From an uncultured Bacteroidales bacterium (GTDB lineage Bacteria > Bacteroidota > Bacteroidia > Bacteroidales > Muribaculaceae), in contig CACYVC010000007.1 in NCBI GenBank assembly GCA_902777835.1, positions 45,078-109,077 of the forward strand: a DNA stretch of 64,000 nucleotides. Reading direction: 5' to 3'. A program made the translations under genes and the position numbers. Below are positions 36,166 to 45,492 of the stretch, one piece after another. A model generated the notes under the pieces. The model ran no database searches. It was given only the letters and a program-made list of their open reading frames with translations, and had not been told where the DNA came from. How positions within the stretch are numbered: the first letter of the stretch is position 1; every line of letters starts with the position of its first letter.

Positions 36166-36927
36166 ATGGAGATTAATCAATTAAAGGAACTGCTCGACCG
36201 TGAGGCTGCTAGAATCAACACACCAGAGTTTATCGTTAATGATCCTGTGCAGTTTCCGCGTCGTTTCTCAGCATTACCTGACATCGAAATCGCCGCGTTG
36301 CTCTCGGCAACTATTGCATGGGGCAACCGCAAGATGATTTGTAACAACTGCGAGAAAATGCTTACAATCATGGGCAACGAACCAGCGCATTTTGTTCTGA
36401 ATCAGGAATATGAGCTACTGCCAGATGAGCAGAATATACACCGCACATTTTTCGTACGAAACTTCAAGTACCTGCTTAGGGGACTGCGGCGCATCTATAA
36501 GAGCCACGGCTCGCTCAACGAATTTGCTACAGCCAATCATGTGGGCGACAGCGAGGAACCAGCTTGGCGTCTTGTGGAACTGATGCAACAAGAACTGGCA
36601 GCCGCCAATGGTAACACCTACGACTCACGTTGCCTACCTACCAATCTAAAAAACACTGCATTGAAGCGCATCAACATGGCACTGCGATGGTTCGTGCGCG
36701 ACGATGGAATAGTAGATATGGGAGTGTGGACTGCCATCAAACCATCGCAACTCTTTATCCCCCTCGATGTGCACGTGGGCGACACAGCTCGTCAACTAGG
36801 CATGACCATCCGCCACGCCAACGACAAAAAGACTGTGTTAGAAATCACTAACCTACTGCGGCAGTTGCGACCAAGCGACCCCATCATCTATGACTTTGCC
36901 CTCTTTGGGTATTCAATGAATAATTAG
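36166..36927 (+). CDS. TIGR02757 family protein
   Basis: 253 residues, matching the length and motifs of TIGR02757: 'DPVQFPRRFSALPDIEIAAL', 'TIAWGNRKMI', 'LKRINMALRWFVRDDGIVDMG', 'IPLDVHVGDTARQLG' and 'RPSDPIIYDFALFG'. The helical pattern and the conserved 'PLDVHVGDTAR' resemble HhH-type DNA glycosylases, but no activity is proven for the family. Cytoplasmic. No terminator is seen between it and the upstream gene (35 nt apart). Confidence 0.9.
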   Translation: MEINQLKELLDREAARINTPEFIVNDPVQFPRRFSALPDIEIAALLSATIAWGNRKMICNNCEKMLTIMGNEPAHFVLNQEYELLPDEQNIHRTFFVRNFKYLLRGLRRIYKSHGSLNEFATANHVGDSEEPAWRLVELMQQELAAANGNTYDSRCLPTNLKNTALKRINMALRWFVRDDGIVDMGVWTAIKPSQLFIPLDVHVGDTARQLGMTIRHANDKKTVLEITNLLRQLRPSDPIIYDFALFGYSMNN

Positions 36928-36929
36928 TG

Positions 36930-36995
36930 AGGTTATAGAGGCTAGAGGCATCTCATTGACTAGACACTACTCTAGATGTAGTCAGATGTAGTTCA
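36930..36995. repeat. Word tract (ctagagg/gtagtcag)
   Basis: Five variants of 'ctaga' at uneven 9-15-nt spacing are followed by two 'atgtagt' words. It lies just past the TIGR02757 stop. The remaining sequence to 37084 shows nothing more. Confidence 0.55.
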
Positions 36996-37084
36996 ATTAT
37001 GCGTTTCTCATTGGCATGCCATATTCAACTTCACCTCATTTTCTGAATAATCATCGGCCATTTTCCAAAAAAATCATAGAAAAT

Positions 37085-37115
37085 TTTGCCGTTTGGATAA
37101 TAATATATAGTTTTG
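37085..37115 (+). promoter_or_regulatory. Promoter of the GYF_2 protein gene
   Basis: TTTG (37085-37088), 19-nt spacer, TAGTTTTG (37108-37115); ~48 nt before the ATG. Confidence 0.75.
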
Positions 37116-37163
37116 TAAGATGAAAAAGAAAAAACTTTAATTAATCCACTAATATTCTCTACT

Positions 37164-37988
37164 ATGAAACAGTTTTTTATTATCCAGAACAATCAGAATT
37201 TCGGTCCTATGCCTGCCAACCAGTTGGTTCAGTATGGATTAGGACCAAATTCACTAGTGTGGGCTGAAGGCATGGCAAATTGGACTCCGGCAAACCAAGT
37301 GCCTGAACTAGCGCAATTTCTCACTCCTGCATCTCCAGCTGCCCCTGTACCTCCAGCACAACCTGCTGCTCCTGCACCTCCAGCTGCCCCAGCACAACCC
37401 TACCAACCAGCTCAGCAACCTTACCAACAGCAGCCCTACCAGCAACAACCCTACCAAACTCCTGGTCAACCTGCTCAGAATCCTGTTGCTATGGACACAC
37501 AGGGCATATTCAAATTGGTTTTATTCCTTGTTTTGGGATATATGGCAATTGTCGGTTTGATTAACTTCATCGATTCATTCAACCTCCTTGATTTCCCCAA
37601 AGGCACAGCGCCCGGACTTTTCATGCTGTTTAGTTCATTAGCTGTTATTGGTATATCAGTAATAATCATTTTGCGCATATCCAAGAACGAGAAATATGGA
37701 TTCCTGGCTTTGGGATTCTTCGCTCTTTCTTTCCTATTTGGATTACTCGACATGATACTAATAGGTTCAGGATCCACTTTCATCATGCCATTTATTGGAG
37801 GAATCATTGGAGCAGTTTTCACATTGCTTACCATCATGCCAATTGAGAAAATTAGCGACCCTAACAGCTACAAACAACTCATGGCCGAGGCCACACAGAT
37901 GGACTACATCTTGCTAGGAGTCTATGCAGTGCTAATGATAGGGTTCCTTGTTTTCATGAAAATTATGATCAAAGGATTTAGACTATAA
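37164..37988 (+). CDS. GYF_2-domain membrane protein
   Basis: 274 residues. About 1-52 is a GYF_2 domain (PF14237: 'FFIIQNNQNFGPMPANQL', 'SLVWAEGMANWTPA'), the bacterial relative of the eukaryotic proline-binding GYF fold. A linker (about 58-105) is rich in Pro, Ala and then 'QQPY' repeats, itself a plausible GYF ligand. The rest has four or five membrane helices (about 115-135, 150-175, 180-200, 205-225, 245-270). Function unknown; it is the only gene of its transcript, between its own promoter and the terminator at 38015. Confidence 0.8.
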   Translation: MKQFFIIQNNQNFGPMPANQLVQYGLGPNSLVWAEGMANWTPANQVPELAQFLTPASPAAPVPPAQPAAPAPPAAPAQPYQPAQQPYQQQPYQQQPYQTPGQPAQNPVAMDTQGIFKLVLFLVLGYMAIVGLINFIDSFNLLDFPKGTAPGLFMLFSSLAVIGISVIIILRISKNEKYGFLALGFFALSFLFGLLDMILIGSGSTFIMPFIGGIIGAVFTLLTIMPIEKISDPNSYKQLMAEATQMDYILLGVYAVLMIGFLVFMKIMIKGFRL

Positions 37989-38014
37989 GGCTCCTATTCC
38001 CACATTAAAAAACT

Positions 38015-38050
38015 CAGGGACAACGCCAACTGACGTTGCCCCTGTTTTTT
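38015..38050 (+). terminator. Rho-independent terminator
   Basis: CAGGG-a-CAACG pairs with CGTTG-c-CCCTG, then six T. It ends the GYF_2 gene and lies close to the converging 38077 gene. Confidence 0.9.
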
Positions 38051-38076
38051 CATGACAGTAAAAGTTAATGTAAACC

Positions 38077-38607
38077 TTAGTGTGTTTTGCTCACTTGGGT
38101 GATTTTGTAGGCACCGTCGCTGCCTTCCACCTTTAGGTAGCATTTGAAGCCGTCGGCACCACATACTTCAAACCAATTCCCTTCCAAACGATTGATAATG
38201 AAATAGTCGGGAGTGATGCCCATAGAGTTTTCATTACGGCCGGTGATAATCGACCAATCATAGCCTTCAGCATCAGTGATTTGACTAAGCGCTGCAGAGG
38301 TGAATTTGGTTTTCACATAAGGGAAATATGCCTCGTTGTAGATATTTCCATTAAATACATACTGGCCATAGAAGTCAGCAATAAAAGCTTTCTCTAGGTC
38401 GGCCACATCGCCGTTTTCTAAGCGGCTAGCTTCTTCGGCGGTGTACATGCCTTGATCAACCTTCATTTTCTGATTGTTGCTGGTGACAGTCTTTGTGGTC
38501 TGAGCCTTTTGTTTTTTGACTTTACCTTTCTTCACCTTGGCACTAGCATCAACAGCTGTGCCCATTAATAATGCTACGATTGCAGCAATAAATAAAAACT
38601 TCTTCAT
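38077..38607 (-). CDS. Secreted protein of unknown function
   Basis: 176 residues. Signal peptide (ends DASA, about 24), then a strongly basic stretch 'KVKKGKVKKQKAQTTKTV'. The folded part (about 60-176) has 'ADLEKAFIADFYGQYVF', 'VKTKFTSAALSQI' and a C-terminal 'CYLKVEGSDGAYKITQVSK'. This is close to DUF3828-type periplasmic proteins, but I am not sure of the assignment. Monocistronic; no clear promoter, only a one-mismatch -7 (38670-38677). Confidence 0.7.
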   Translation of the reverse strand: MKKFLFIAAIVALLMGTAVDASAKVKKGKVKKQKAQTTKTVTSNNQKMKVDQGMYTAEEASRLENGDVADLEKAFIADFYGQYVFNGNIYNEAYFPYVKTKFTSAALSQITDAEGYDWSIITGRNENSMGITPDYFIINRLEGNWFEVCGADGFKCYLKVEGSDGAYKITQVSKTH

Positions 38608-38707
38608 AGTAAAAAACGTTTTTTAAATGAAATTTATAGTTATATAGCAGTTTGACTGATAAAATATTGCAAAGTTTAATCCACTATTTTACTATTACAT
38701 TTACGAC

Positions 38708-39688
38708 TCACAACACAAACCACAGACTGGTTTCATAACGTGGCAAAGCATAAACTTGAACATCCTTGCAACGTGAATCGGCTGAGTTGCTACCGTCGCC
38801 CACGCTCACACCCCTCGCCTCAAGGGCTGCTGTCATCGTGCTCAGCGCCTTGTCGGGACTGTTGTTGTCGTTGCTCAAGTGACATAGAAACACCCATTTG
38901 AGACCTTTATGGTAATTGCTGGCAACATATTGTGCTGCCACTGTGTTGTCCAAATGTCCCAAATTACCTCGCACGCGAGCCTTTAAATACTCAGGGTATC
39001 GTCCTGTGTCAAGCATCTGTCGGTCGTAGTTGCTCTCAATCATCAGAAAGTTGGCTTTGCTCATGTAGTGTGCAGCACGCTCGGTGATGATGCCCATATC
39101 GGTAGCAACGACAAACGTGTTACTGTCCACTTCAATGCTGAATCCCATGTTGTCGATGGCGTCGTGCGACGTCTCAAAGGCAGTGAACTTCATGCCCGCA
39201 AGAAAGAACGGAATCTCCTTGAAAATACTCACCTGGTAGTCCTTGATGCGGTTAGATATGTTATGATGTCGCAACAGGCCTCCCATAAGGCGTGGAGTGC
39301 AATAGATGCGCAGGTGCTTATTCTCCCTCACCAGTTTGTAGGCATAGCGAATGTGGTCGGCATGGTCATGGGTGAGCAATATGCCTTTCACATTCTTGAT
39401 GTTGATTCCATTGGCTGCAAGATCGCTATACACATGCTGTGGATCAATGCCCGCGTCAATCAGCACTCCTCCGTTCTCAGTTCCCAGAAACGAGCAGTTT
39501 CCACTGCTTCCGCTTCCAAAACTCACAAACTGCAACCCGCTCCAGTGATCCCCTTCATCTAGTGGCAAAGTCTGTTGGTCGGTTTGTGAGTCATCATTGT
39601 CAAAATCGTTGTTGTCGATGGCAAACTTATCAATCCACCGACTATCGCCAAGCCTCCGCTGGCGATACTTATCATTATTTTTACTCAT
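38708..39688 (-). CDS. MBL-fold metallo-hydrolase (WalJ/YycJ-like)
   Basis: 326 residues from the ATG at 39688 (an in-frame TTG two codons earlier is unlikely). After an Asp/Gln-rich N-terminal extension of ~50 residues unusual for the family comes 'FVSFGSGSSGNCSFLG', then the metal-binding 'LTHDHADHIR' (about 108-117), 'FETSHDA', 'VATDMG' and 'LCHLSNDNNSP'. This order fits the YycJ/WalJ group of beta-lactamase-fold nucleases or hydrolases involved in DNA or cell-wall control in Firmicutes; the role here is not established. It is followed by 38077 on the same strand after ~100 nt. Confidence 0.88.
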   Translation of the reverse strand: MSKNNDKYRQRRLGDSRWIDKFAIDNNDFDNDDSQTDQQTLPLDEGDHWSGLQFVSFGSGSSGNCSFLGTENGGVLIDAGIDPQHVYSDLAANGINIKNVKGILLTHDHADHIRYAYKLVRENKHLRIYCTPRLMGGLLRHHNISNRIKDYQVSIFKEIPFFLAGMKFTAFETSHDAIDNMGFSIEVDSNTFVVATDMGIITERAAHYMSKANFLMIESNYDRQMLDTGRYPEYLKARVRGNLGHLDNTVAAQYVASNYHKGLKWVFLCHLSNDNNSPDKALSTMTAALEARGVSVGDGSNSADSRCKDVQVYALPRYETSLWFVL

Positions 39689-39760
39689 TTTCAAATAAAC
39701 AGAGATAAAGAAGCAGAGTCAATTCTCTAGCCCATAATCTCTAATTGGCACTCAGCACTC

Positions 39761-40468
39761 TTACTTATAAAGTAAAAAGATAGTTGGCACCTTGTTTAGG
39801 TCAGGCAATTGATTGAGCCATTGCTTAACCCCTCGTGTAATGATACGCTCGCCCGCCCCAGTAATATCGGTGGCAATGCACAACTTTATGTGGGGGGGCA
39901 TCGCTTTGCACAACTCTACAACAAGGGCATTATTGCGATAGGGCGTCTCGATGAAAATCTGCGTCTGATTCTCTCGCATGATGCGCTGCTCCATTTCCTT
40001 GAACTTGCGGTTGCGCTGCGAAGTGTCAATGGGCAGGTAGCCCAGAAAGGCAAAGCTCTGACCGTTGAAGCCTGAACCCATGAGTCCCATGAGGATGCTT
40101 GACGGTCCCACCAGAGGTATCACTTTCAGTCCCCGTGACTGCGCTATCGCCACCACGTCGGCACCTGGGTCGGCAATGGCAGGGCATCCCGCCTCACTTA
40201 TAACACCCATTGGCTCACCACCAGTGAGCGGTTTGAGCATAGCTGGGATGTCTTCGGGTTTGGTGTGGCGGTTAAGTTCATAGAAGGTGAGCAAGTCGAT
40301 GTCTATATTGCGGTCGCACTTCTTGAGGAAACGCCGTGCTGTGCGCACATTCTCAACAATAAAATGCTTGATTTCTCTAACAATATGAATGTTGTGCTGC
40401 GGCAACACCATGTCAAGCTCAGCATCGCTGAGCCCGACAGGTATCAAATATAAAGCTACCTCAATCAT
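39761..40468 (-). CDS. SAM-dependent methyltransferase, RsmI-like (tetrapyrrole methylase fold)
   Basis: 235 residues from the ATG at 40466-40468, where the family's opening strand 'ALYLIPVGLSDAELD' begins; starts further upstream add nothing conserved. 'GVISEAGCPAIADPGADVV' (about 85-105) and 'LVGPSSILMGLMGSGFNGQ' in parts are the RsmI-type SAM-binding loops, and 'RIMRENQTQIFIETPYRN' also fits. RsmI methylates the ribose of 16S C1402, but Bacteroidota carry this divergent second form whose target is unproven. A C7 run lies inside the gene (39892-39898). Confidence 0.85.
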   Translation of the reverse strand: MIEVALYLIPVGLSDAELDMVLPQHNIHIVREIKHFIVENVRTARRFLKKCDRNIDIDLLTFYELNRHTKPEDIPAMLKPLTGGEPMGVISEAGCPAIADPGADVVAIAQSRGLKVIPLVGPSSILMGLMGSGFNGQSFAFLGYLPIDTSQRNRKFKEMEQRIMRENQTQIFIETPYRNNALVVELCKAMPPHIKLCIATDITGAGERIITRGVKQWLNQLPDLNKVPTIFLLYK

Positions 40469-40504
40469 GGGTTGCCTATGTGCTGTCATGAAGCACATTA
40501 AGGA

Positions 40505-42736
40505 TTAGCTACCCAACAAAATGTTGTAAACAAATGTCACATCCGCACTAGTAATCTCACCATCTCCATTCTGGTCAGCATTTACTGCATTTGTCCAATC
40601 ATCGTTGAGAAGGATGTTGTAGAGCATAGTAACGTCGGCAGCTGTCACTTCTCCATCGCCGTTAACATCACCAGGAACTACCACGACTGGGCTAAGCTCG
40701 CCATTGTGATAGATAGTGAAGTCGTCAAGATAGCCAGTCATGCTTGTAGAACCCGAGGTACATGCCACACGGTAACGCGCTGGAACTTGAACGGTTATGG
40801 GGAAGCAAAGCCTGCTTTTCATCTTTGGACCAGCAACTACAGTTGTGTTACCAGTTGCGTTGGGTTGAGCAGTCCATGTCTGGCCCTGGTCGGTCGACAT
40901 CATGAGTTGCAAGTTGGTGTTAATATTGGTAGTGTTATAGAAATCAAACGAAATCATATAGGTGTCATAGGCCACGTCATTAGTCATTGTTATAGTGCTT
41001 GGCTTTTTCATTGCCACAGCAATGTTGCCGTTGCCAGAAGATGCGTCGGCAGGAGTAACTGGCCAAGCTTTTGCGAGAGTCCAAGTGGATAATGTTCCCT
41101 CATCGCTGATTGAACCGTTATTTGAAGTTTTTGGAGTCATAGGCTCGAAATCCTCAACTGCTATGACAAATGTTCCATCTAATTTTACAGTGAATTTAAC
41201 CACATCGCCTTCCTCATGTATGTTATAAAGGATGTATTGGTTGGGCTTATTGCCCCATGCCATTAAGTTGGGTTGAGTCTCGTTGGTTATCATTGTCACG
41301 CCACGTGTGCCAGGGAATGGGTCGGTGGGAGATTGAAAGGAAGTAGATCCACCTGCACGAAGCAGTTCGTAATAGAGACGGTTGGCATTGCCGTTAGGAG
41401 CATTGTTGTTCCACACGCTGCTACTGGTTGAGTCCATGCGGGCGATGGTCATGCCGTGACCAGGAGCATAAGCATCCCACTTGGTAGAGTTCTGTCGATT
41501 GTCAATAAGGAAGATTTCCTTGTTGGTTGGTGTTTTGAGAATGTAACCCTCACCAGTTGTACTTGTTGGATTGAGTGTATATTCGCCCTCAGCTTTTATG
41601 ATTTGAAAGTTGGCAAAACCAGTAGCGTAGCGGTCATAGAGGCTGTAGGCCACTGGGGTGCGAGCATTGTTCTGATAGTTGCCTCCTGCCATAAGGTCCC
41701 ACTCGCCAGGGTGTTGAGCTTCGCCGTTGGTAGCATCATCGTCCTCGTTGGTATCGTAGAGATCGGGCAAGCCCAGCACATGGCTGAACTCGTGGCAGAT
41801 AGTGCCGATACCGTCAAAGATGCCGCTGCTCTTACCGTAAATGTATTCAGCAGAGCAGGCATAGTCGCGCACATACTTGCCATCATATTTCACATATGAA
41901 TACATACTTGAGCGATGCGGCCAAATGTGATTAGGACTGCTTGGGTCACTACTTGATGGTGTATCGGCATAGATGAAGTAAACGAGGTCAACCACACCGT
42001 TGTTGTCAAGGTCATACTGACTGAAATCTACAGTAGGATTGGCTTTTTGCAATGCGTTCAGGAAAATGTTGTAAGCATATTGATCTCCCTGATTAACAGA
42101 ATAAGGGACTTCGAAAGGACCAGCAATATCAAACTGAGGAACGAAAATGCCGTTACTATTGTCGTTAAAATAGTCACGCACACTACCAGTGCAATTGCCG
42201 TAGGGATTTGGAGAACCATCCTCGTTGGTATAGCCACTGTAATTCTCCTGGTTTATCATGTTGTTATAGAATGTCTGGACATCGCTGCGAGTGAAATGCG
42301 AGTCGTTGAACTCAACAAGAATAACAATGCCGTGGAAATTGTTGTAGTTGATTGTGTTGAGATGTGGCAGCGCATCACGTTGGGCACGAGCTTTGATGCC
42401 AGCTGCGATCTTGCTTACCGATCGCACGTTCTTGCCTGTAGCTTGGAGCCATGCAATATCGCTTGCCGAACGTTTCTCGGCGTCACGGGCAATGATCTTG
42501 CTGGCAACCACCTCATCATTAATGAGTGTGCCATAGGCATAATAACCTTGGTCGTTCTTGACGATTGTGTAGCCATCGGCGGTTGTCATGTAGTGAAAAA
42601 ACTCATCACCCTTTATTCTCACTGTGAGTTCTTCGCCATTAGGCTGAGTCACCTTTTGTGGAGAGGGGATTGCAGGCACTGCACTCGCTACCAAGCATGT
42701 GAGCGCACAGAAAATTGTAAAAAATAATTTCTTCAT
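40505..42736 (-). CDS. Secreted M6-family metallopeptidase with dockerin-like C-terminus
   Basis: 743 residues from the ATG at 42734-42736 (signal peptide MKKLFFTIFCALTCLVASA); an upstream in-frame start adds a basic stretch before it. The zinc site is HEFSHVLGLPD (His315, Glu316, His319, with the third ligand downstream), the M6/immune-inhibitor-A pattern. The preceding 'DLDNNGVVDLVYFIYAD' is also typical. About 530-680 reads as a jelly-roll binding domain ('DFYNTTNINTNLQLMMST', 'PARYRVACTSG'). The end is a dockerin-like pair (DVNGDGEVTAAD, DQNGDGEITSAD). A secreted protease, probably extracellular. Promoter: a one-mismatch -7 at 42786-42793 with TTG 20 nt away. Confidence 0.92.
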   Translation of the reverse strand: MKKLFFTIFCALTCLVASAVPAIPSPQKVTQPNGEELTVRIKGDEFFHYMTTADGYTIVKNDQGYYAYGTLINDEVVASKIIARDAEKRSASDIAWLQATGKNVRSVSKIAAGIKARAQRDALPHLNTINYNNFHGIVILVEFNDSHFTRSDVQTFYNNMINQENYSGYTNEDGSPNPYGNCTGSVRDYFNDNSNGIFVPQFDIAGPFEVPYSVNQGDQYAYNIFLNALQKANPTVDFSQYDLDNNGVVDLVYFIYADTPSSSDPSSPNHIWPHRSSMYSYVKYDGKYVRDYACSAEYIYGKSSGIFDGIGTICHEFSHVLGLPDLYDTNEDDDATNGEAQHPGEWDLMAGGNYQNNARTPVAYSLYDRYATGFANFQIIKAEGEYTLNPTSTTGEGYILKTPTNKEIFLIDNRQNSTKWDAYAPGHGMTIARMDSTSSSVWNNNAPNGNANRLYYELLRAGGSTSFQSPTDPFPGTRGVTMITNETQPNLMAWGNKPNQYILYNIHEEGDVVKFTVKLDGTFVIAVEDFEPMTPKTSNNGSISDEGTLSTWTLAKAWPVTPADASSGNGNIAVAMKKPSTITMTNDVAYDTYMISFDFYNTTNINTNLQLMMSTDQGQTWTAQPNATGNTTVVAGPKMKSRLCFPITVQVPARYRVACTSGSTSMTGYLDDFTIYHNGELSPVVVVPGDVNGDGEVTAADVTMLYNILLNDDWTNAVNADQNGDGEITSADVTFVYNILLGS

Positions 42737-42863
42737 TGTAATGGTATTTTTATGTTTAACTTTTTTCAAAACCTAAAGTAAAGTGCAAATATCGTGATTT
42801 TTTTTTAAAGTAGCAACATGAGAGGTCACTTTTCACCAAAATCCACAAATTTCCACCTTATTA

Positions 42864-42896
42864 TTGTAGTTAATATGAAAAATATACTTAACTTTG
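42864..42896 (+). promoter_or_regulatory. Promoter of the tyrosine autokinase gene
   Basis: TTG (42864-42866), 22-nt spacer, TAACTTTG (42889-42896); ~50 nt before the ATG. Confidence 0.65.
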
Positions 42897-42945
42897 CACG
42901 TTTTAATGAAACATAAAATCACAAACAAAACAATATTTCTGGAAT

Positions 42946-45399
42946 ATGCAAGAGATTATTCAAGAATCACAGTCCAACGCTAACGAAAAGAAGAAAAAAA
43001 ACTTCTCCACATCAATACCCATCAAGGCGTTCTTCAACGCCTGCCTTCACAACTGGTATTGGTTCGTCATTTCGGCGATAATATGCACCTGTTTGGCTTT
43101 GCTAAAGAGCAAGTCAGAACCAAAGTTATATAGCTCATCGGCAACTATCATGCTCACCACCGAGACCAGCAAGCAGGCAGGCAGCCAAGCGCAGGTGTTT
43201 GGTGACTTAGGCATGAAGGTGGGAACAAACGACCTTGCTAACGAGACACATAAACTGAAATCCACAAAACTCATGGAAAGCGTTGTGGAGCATCTAGGCC
43301 TAAACATTCAGTATTATGGCAAAGTGTATCTGCGTGAGATCAACACCTACAAACACTCACCTGTTCAAATCACGCCAATGCGTGAAACAAGCTCCAACTA
43401 TTCAATCTCTATTGCGCCCAAGAGCGAGACGAAGTTCGAATTTGCCATTAATGGTGGCAAGGACTGGAAAGAGGCCGAGTTTGGCAACACAGTAGCCACA
43501 CCCTACGGACCCATTGCTGTCACTAAAACCAAAATTTTCAATAATCAATATGTAGGTTACACGGTGATTGCCAAGGTTTACACCATCAACAGTGCAGCAA
43601 AGAAATATATAGGCTCCTTGAAGGTGGAAATGGCTGACAAGATGAGCGACGTACTCAAACTCTCGCTGACTACCGACAACAACGAACTTGGCATCGACAT
43701 TCTAAACGCTCTGATTGTCGCTTATAACCAAGACGGCATTGAGGATAAAAACCGCGTAGCACGGAATACAGAGGACTTCATCGCCGAACGCATCAACGCC
43801 ATATCTCAAGACCTTAGTGGTGTGGACAGTCGCATCGCACAACTCAAGTCGGCAAGCGCCAATTCAGCAATGTATGCTGACGCTTCTTCGGGTATCAGAT
43901 TCCAAGAAAATGCCTCCGATGCCAACCTACAACTAAACTTAGCAGCAAGTATGCGCGACTATGTGAACGGTATCGGAGATGACGCACTTATTCCTAGCAA
44001 CTCTGGCATTGCTGATGCTGGTATAGAGGGGCAAATCAAAGCGTATAACGATAATATGCTAAAATACCAAAAAATAGCCTCTACTGCTACAGGAGAGAAC
44101 CCAGTAATTGCTCAGCTAAAAAATGAGCTCAGCACTCAAAAAGCAGGCATTCAGAAAGCTATCAACAACTATATAGGACAACTCAGTGCCAAGGCTTCTC
44201 AAGCACAATCGCAAGCCGCTACTGCTCAGGCAGGACGACAAGTGTTACCCGAACATGAGAGATCAATCATTGAAGTTACCCGTCAACAGAACGTGAAAGA
44301 GCAACTCTTCCTCTATCTGCTTAACAAGCGCGAAGAGAACGCTTTGCAAATCGCAATCACCGAGCCCAGCGCTAAAGTCATTGAGAGCGCGACAGGTAGT
44401 GGCTCACCCATCTCGCCAAACACATCACGCTTCCTTGCCATTGGTCTGCTTATTGGTCTGCTTATTCCTGCAGCTATACTATACCTAATTTACTGGATCC
44501 TATCTCTAGACACCAAGATACACTCGCGTCACGATGTAGAGGAAAATTGTAAGATACCGATTGTGGGCGAGATTCCTAGCAAGCATACTAACCAGAAGAA
44601 CGAAGAGATTATCATTACAGAAAATTCGATAGATAGAGTCTCGGAGGCATTACGAATTGTAAGAGCAAACCTTGACTTTATCGCCGAAGCAAAAGAAGGC
44701 ATCGGCACCGTGATGCAGTTCACATCGACGCGTCCTGGAGAAGGAAAGAGCTTTATCGCACTCAACCTTGCATTAACCTACGCCTATGTCAACAAAAAGG
44801 TTATCGTGGTCGATCTTGACTTGCGCAAGGGACGATTCTCTGAATATGCTAATGCCGAAACCAACTTTGGCGTCAGCTCCTACCTTTCGGGCAAGACATC
44901 CAACCTCGATGACATCATCGTCAAAGGTAACATTCATGAGAACCTCGACATCGTGCCTCTAGGAGCGATTCCTCCCAACCCCACTGGTCTGCTAATGAAC
45001 AAGCATCTTGAGGAACTCATCGAATCCCTGCGCTCGAAATATGACTACATCATCCTCGACACCGTGCCATTTGGACTGATTGCCGATGCCACACTCATCA
45101 ACCGTTATGTAGATTTCACCGTTTACGTGATTCGCGACGGATTTATCGACAAGAAGTTCCTGCTTGATCTTGAGAGGGCCAGCGATGAAAAGAAACTCAA
45201 AAACCTCTCAATCCTCATTAACGACATCAAGATTGGCAAGAAGAATTATGGTTACGGAGGCTATAGCTACGGATACGGATATGGATATGGCGACTATGGT
45301 TATGGAGGATATGGCTACGGATATGGCTATGGCGATACCAAGAAGAAAAAGAAAATCAGTTTCAAGAATATAAACTTGAAGAAAAAGAAAGAATCTTGA
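42946..45399 (+). CDS. Wzc-like polysaccharide co-polymerase / bacterial tyrosine kinase
   Basis: 817 residues. N-terminal Wzz domain with a first membrane helix at about 33-52, a long periplasmic part with coiled-coil (about 270-470), and a second helix at about 487-508. The cytoplasmic BY-kinase domain follows: Walker A 'TSTRPGEGKS' (Lys601), A' 'VIVVDLDLRKG' and Walker B 'YIILDTVPFG'. The tail (about 765-795) is a Tyr/Gly-rich run in which nearly every second residue is Tyr, ahead of a Lys-rich end; this is the autophosphorylation cluster. It controls chain length and export of a capsule or exopolysaccharide. No Wza, Wzy or glycosyltransferase lies nearby. Confidence 0.93.
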   Translation: MQEIIQESQSNANEKKKKNFSTSIPIKAFFNACLHNWYWFVISAIICTCLALLKSKSEPKLYSSSATIMLTTETSKQAGSQAQVFGDLGMKVGTNDLANETHKLKSTKLMESVVEHLGLNIQYYGKVYLREINTYKHSPVQITPMRETSSNYSISIAPKSETKFEFAINGGKDWKEAEFGNTVATPYGPIAVTKTKIFNNQYVGYTVIAKVYTINSAAKKYIGSLKVEMADKMSDVLKLSLTTDNNELGIDILNALIVAYNQDGIEDKNRVARNTEDFIAERINAISQDLSGVDSRIAQLKSASANSAMYADASSGIRFQENASDANLQLNLAASMRDYVNGIGDDALIPSNSGIADAGIEGQIKAYNDNMLKYQKIASTATGENPVIAQLKNELSTQKAGIQKAINNYIGQLSAKASQAQSQAATAQAGRQVLPEHERSIIEVTRQQNVKEQLFLYLLNKREENALQIAITEPSAKVIESATGSGSPISPNTSRFLAIGLLIGLLIPAAILYLIYWILSLDTKIHSRHDVEENCKIPIVGEIPSKHTNQKNEEIIITENSIDRVSEALRIVRANLDFIAEAKEGIGTVMQFTSTRPGEGKSFIALNLALTYAYVNKKVIVVDLDLRKGRFSEYANAETNFGVSSYLSGKTSNLDDIIVKGNIHENLDIVPLGAIPPNPTGLLMNKHLEELIESLRSKYDYIILDTVPFGLIADATLINRYVDFTVYVIRDGFIDKKFLLDLERASDEKKLKNLSILINDIKIGKKNYGYGGYSYGYGYGYGDYGYGGYGYGYGYGDTKKKKKISFKNINLKKKKES

Positions 45400-45421
45400 C
45401 AAATTGTTGAAAATATTCTCT

Positions 45422-45469
45422 ACAACCGTCGCGCATTAAGCAACATAACGGCTCATGCGCGACGGTTGT
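45422..45469 (+). terminator. Strong hairpin after the tyrosine kinase gene
   Basis: A perfect 14-bp stem (45422-45435 with 45456-45469) has a 20-nt loop and only a short T run. It lies 24 nt before the acyltransferase ATG, so it may end the kinase transcript or act as an attenuator. Confidence 0.6.
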
Positions 45470-45492
45470 TTAGCGCAAAAAAACATCCTGAT

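Noticed and set aside
39892-39898. C7 run in the RsmI-like gene as a phase switch
   Set aside because: The gene is a likely housekeeping rRNA methyltransferase, and a single 7-nt run is not strong evidence.
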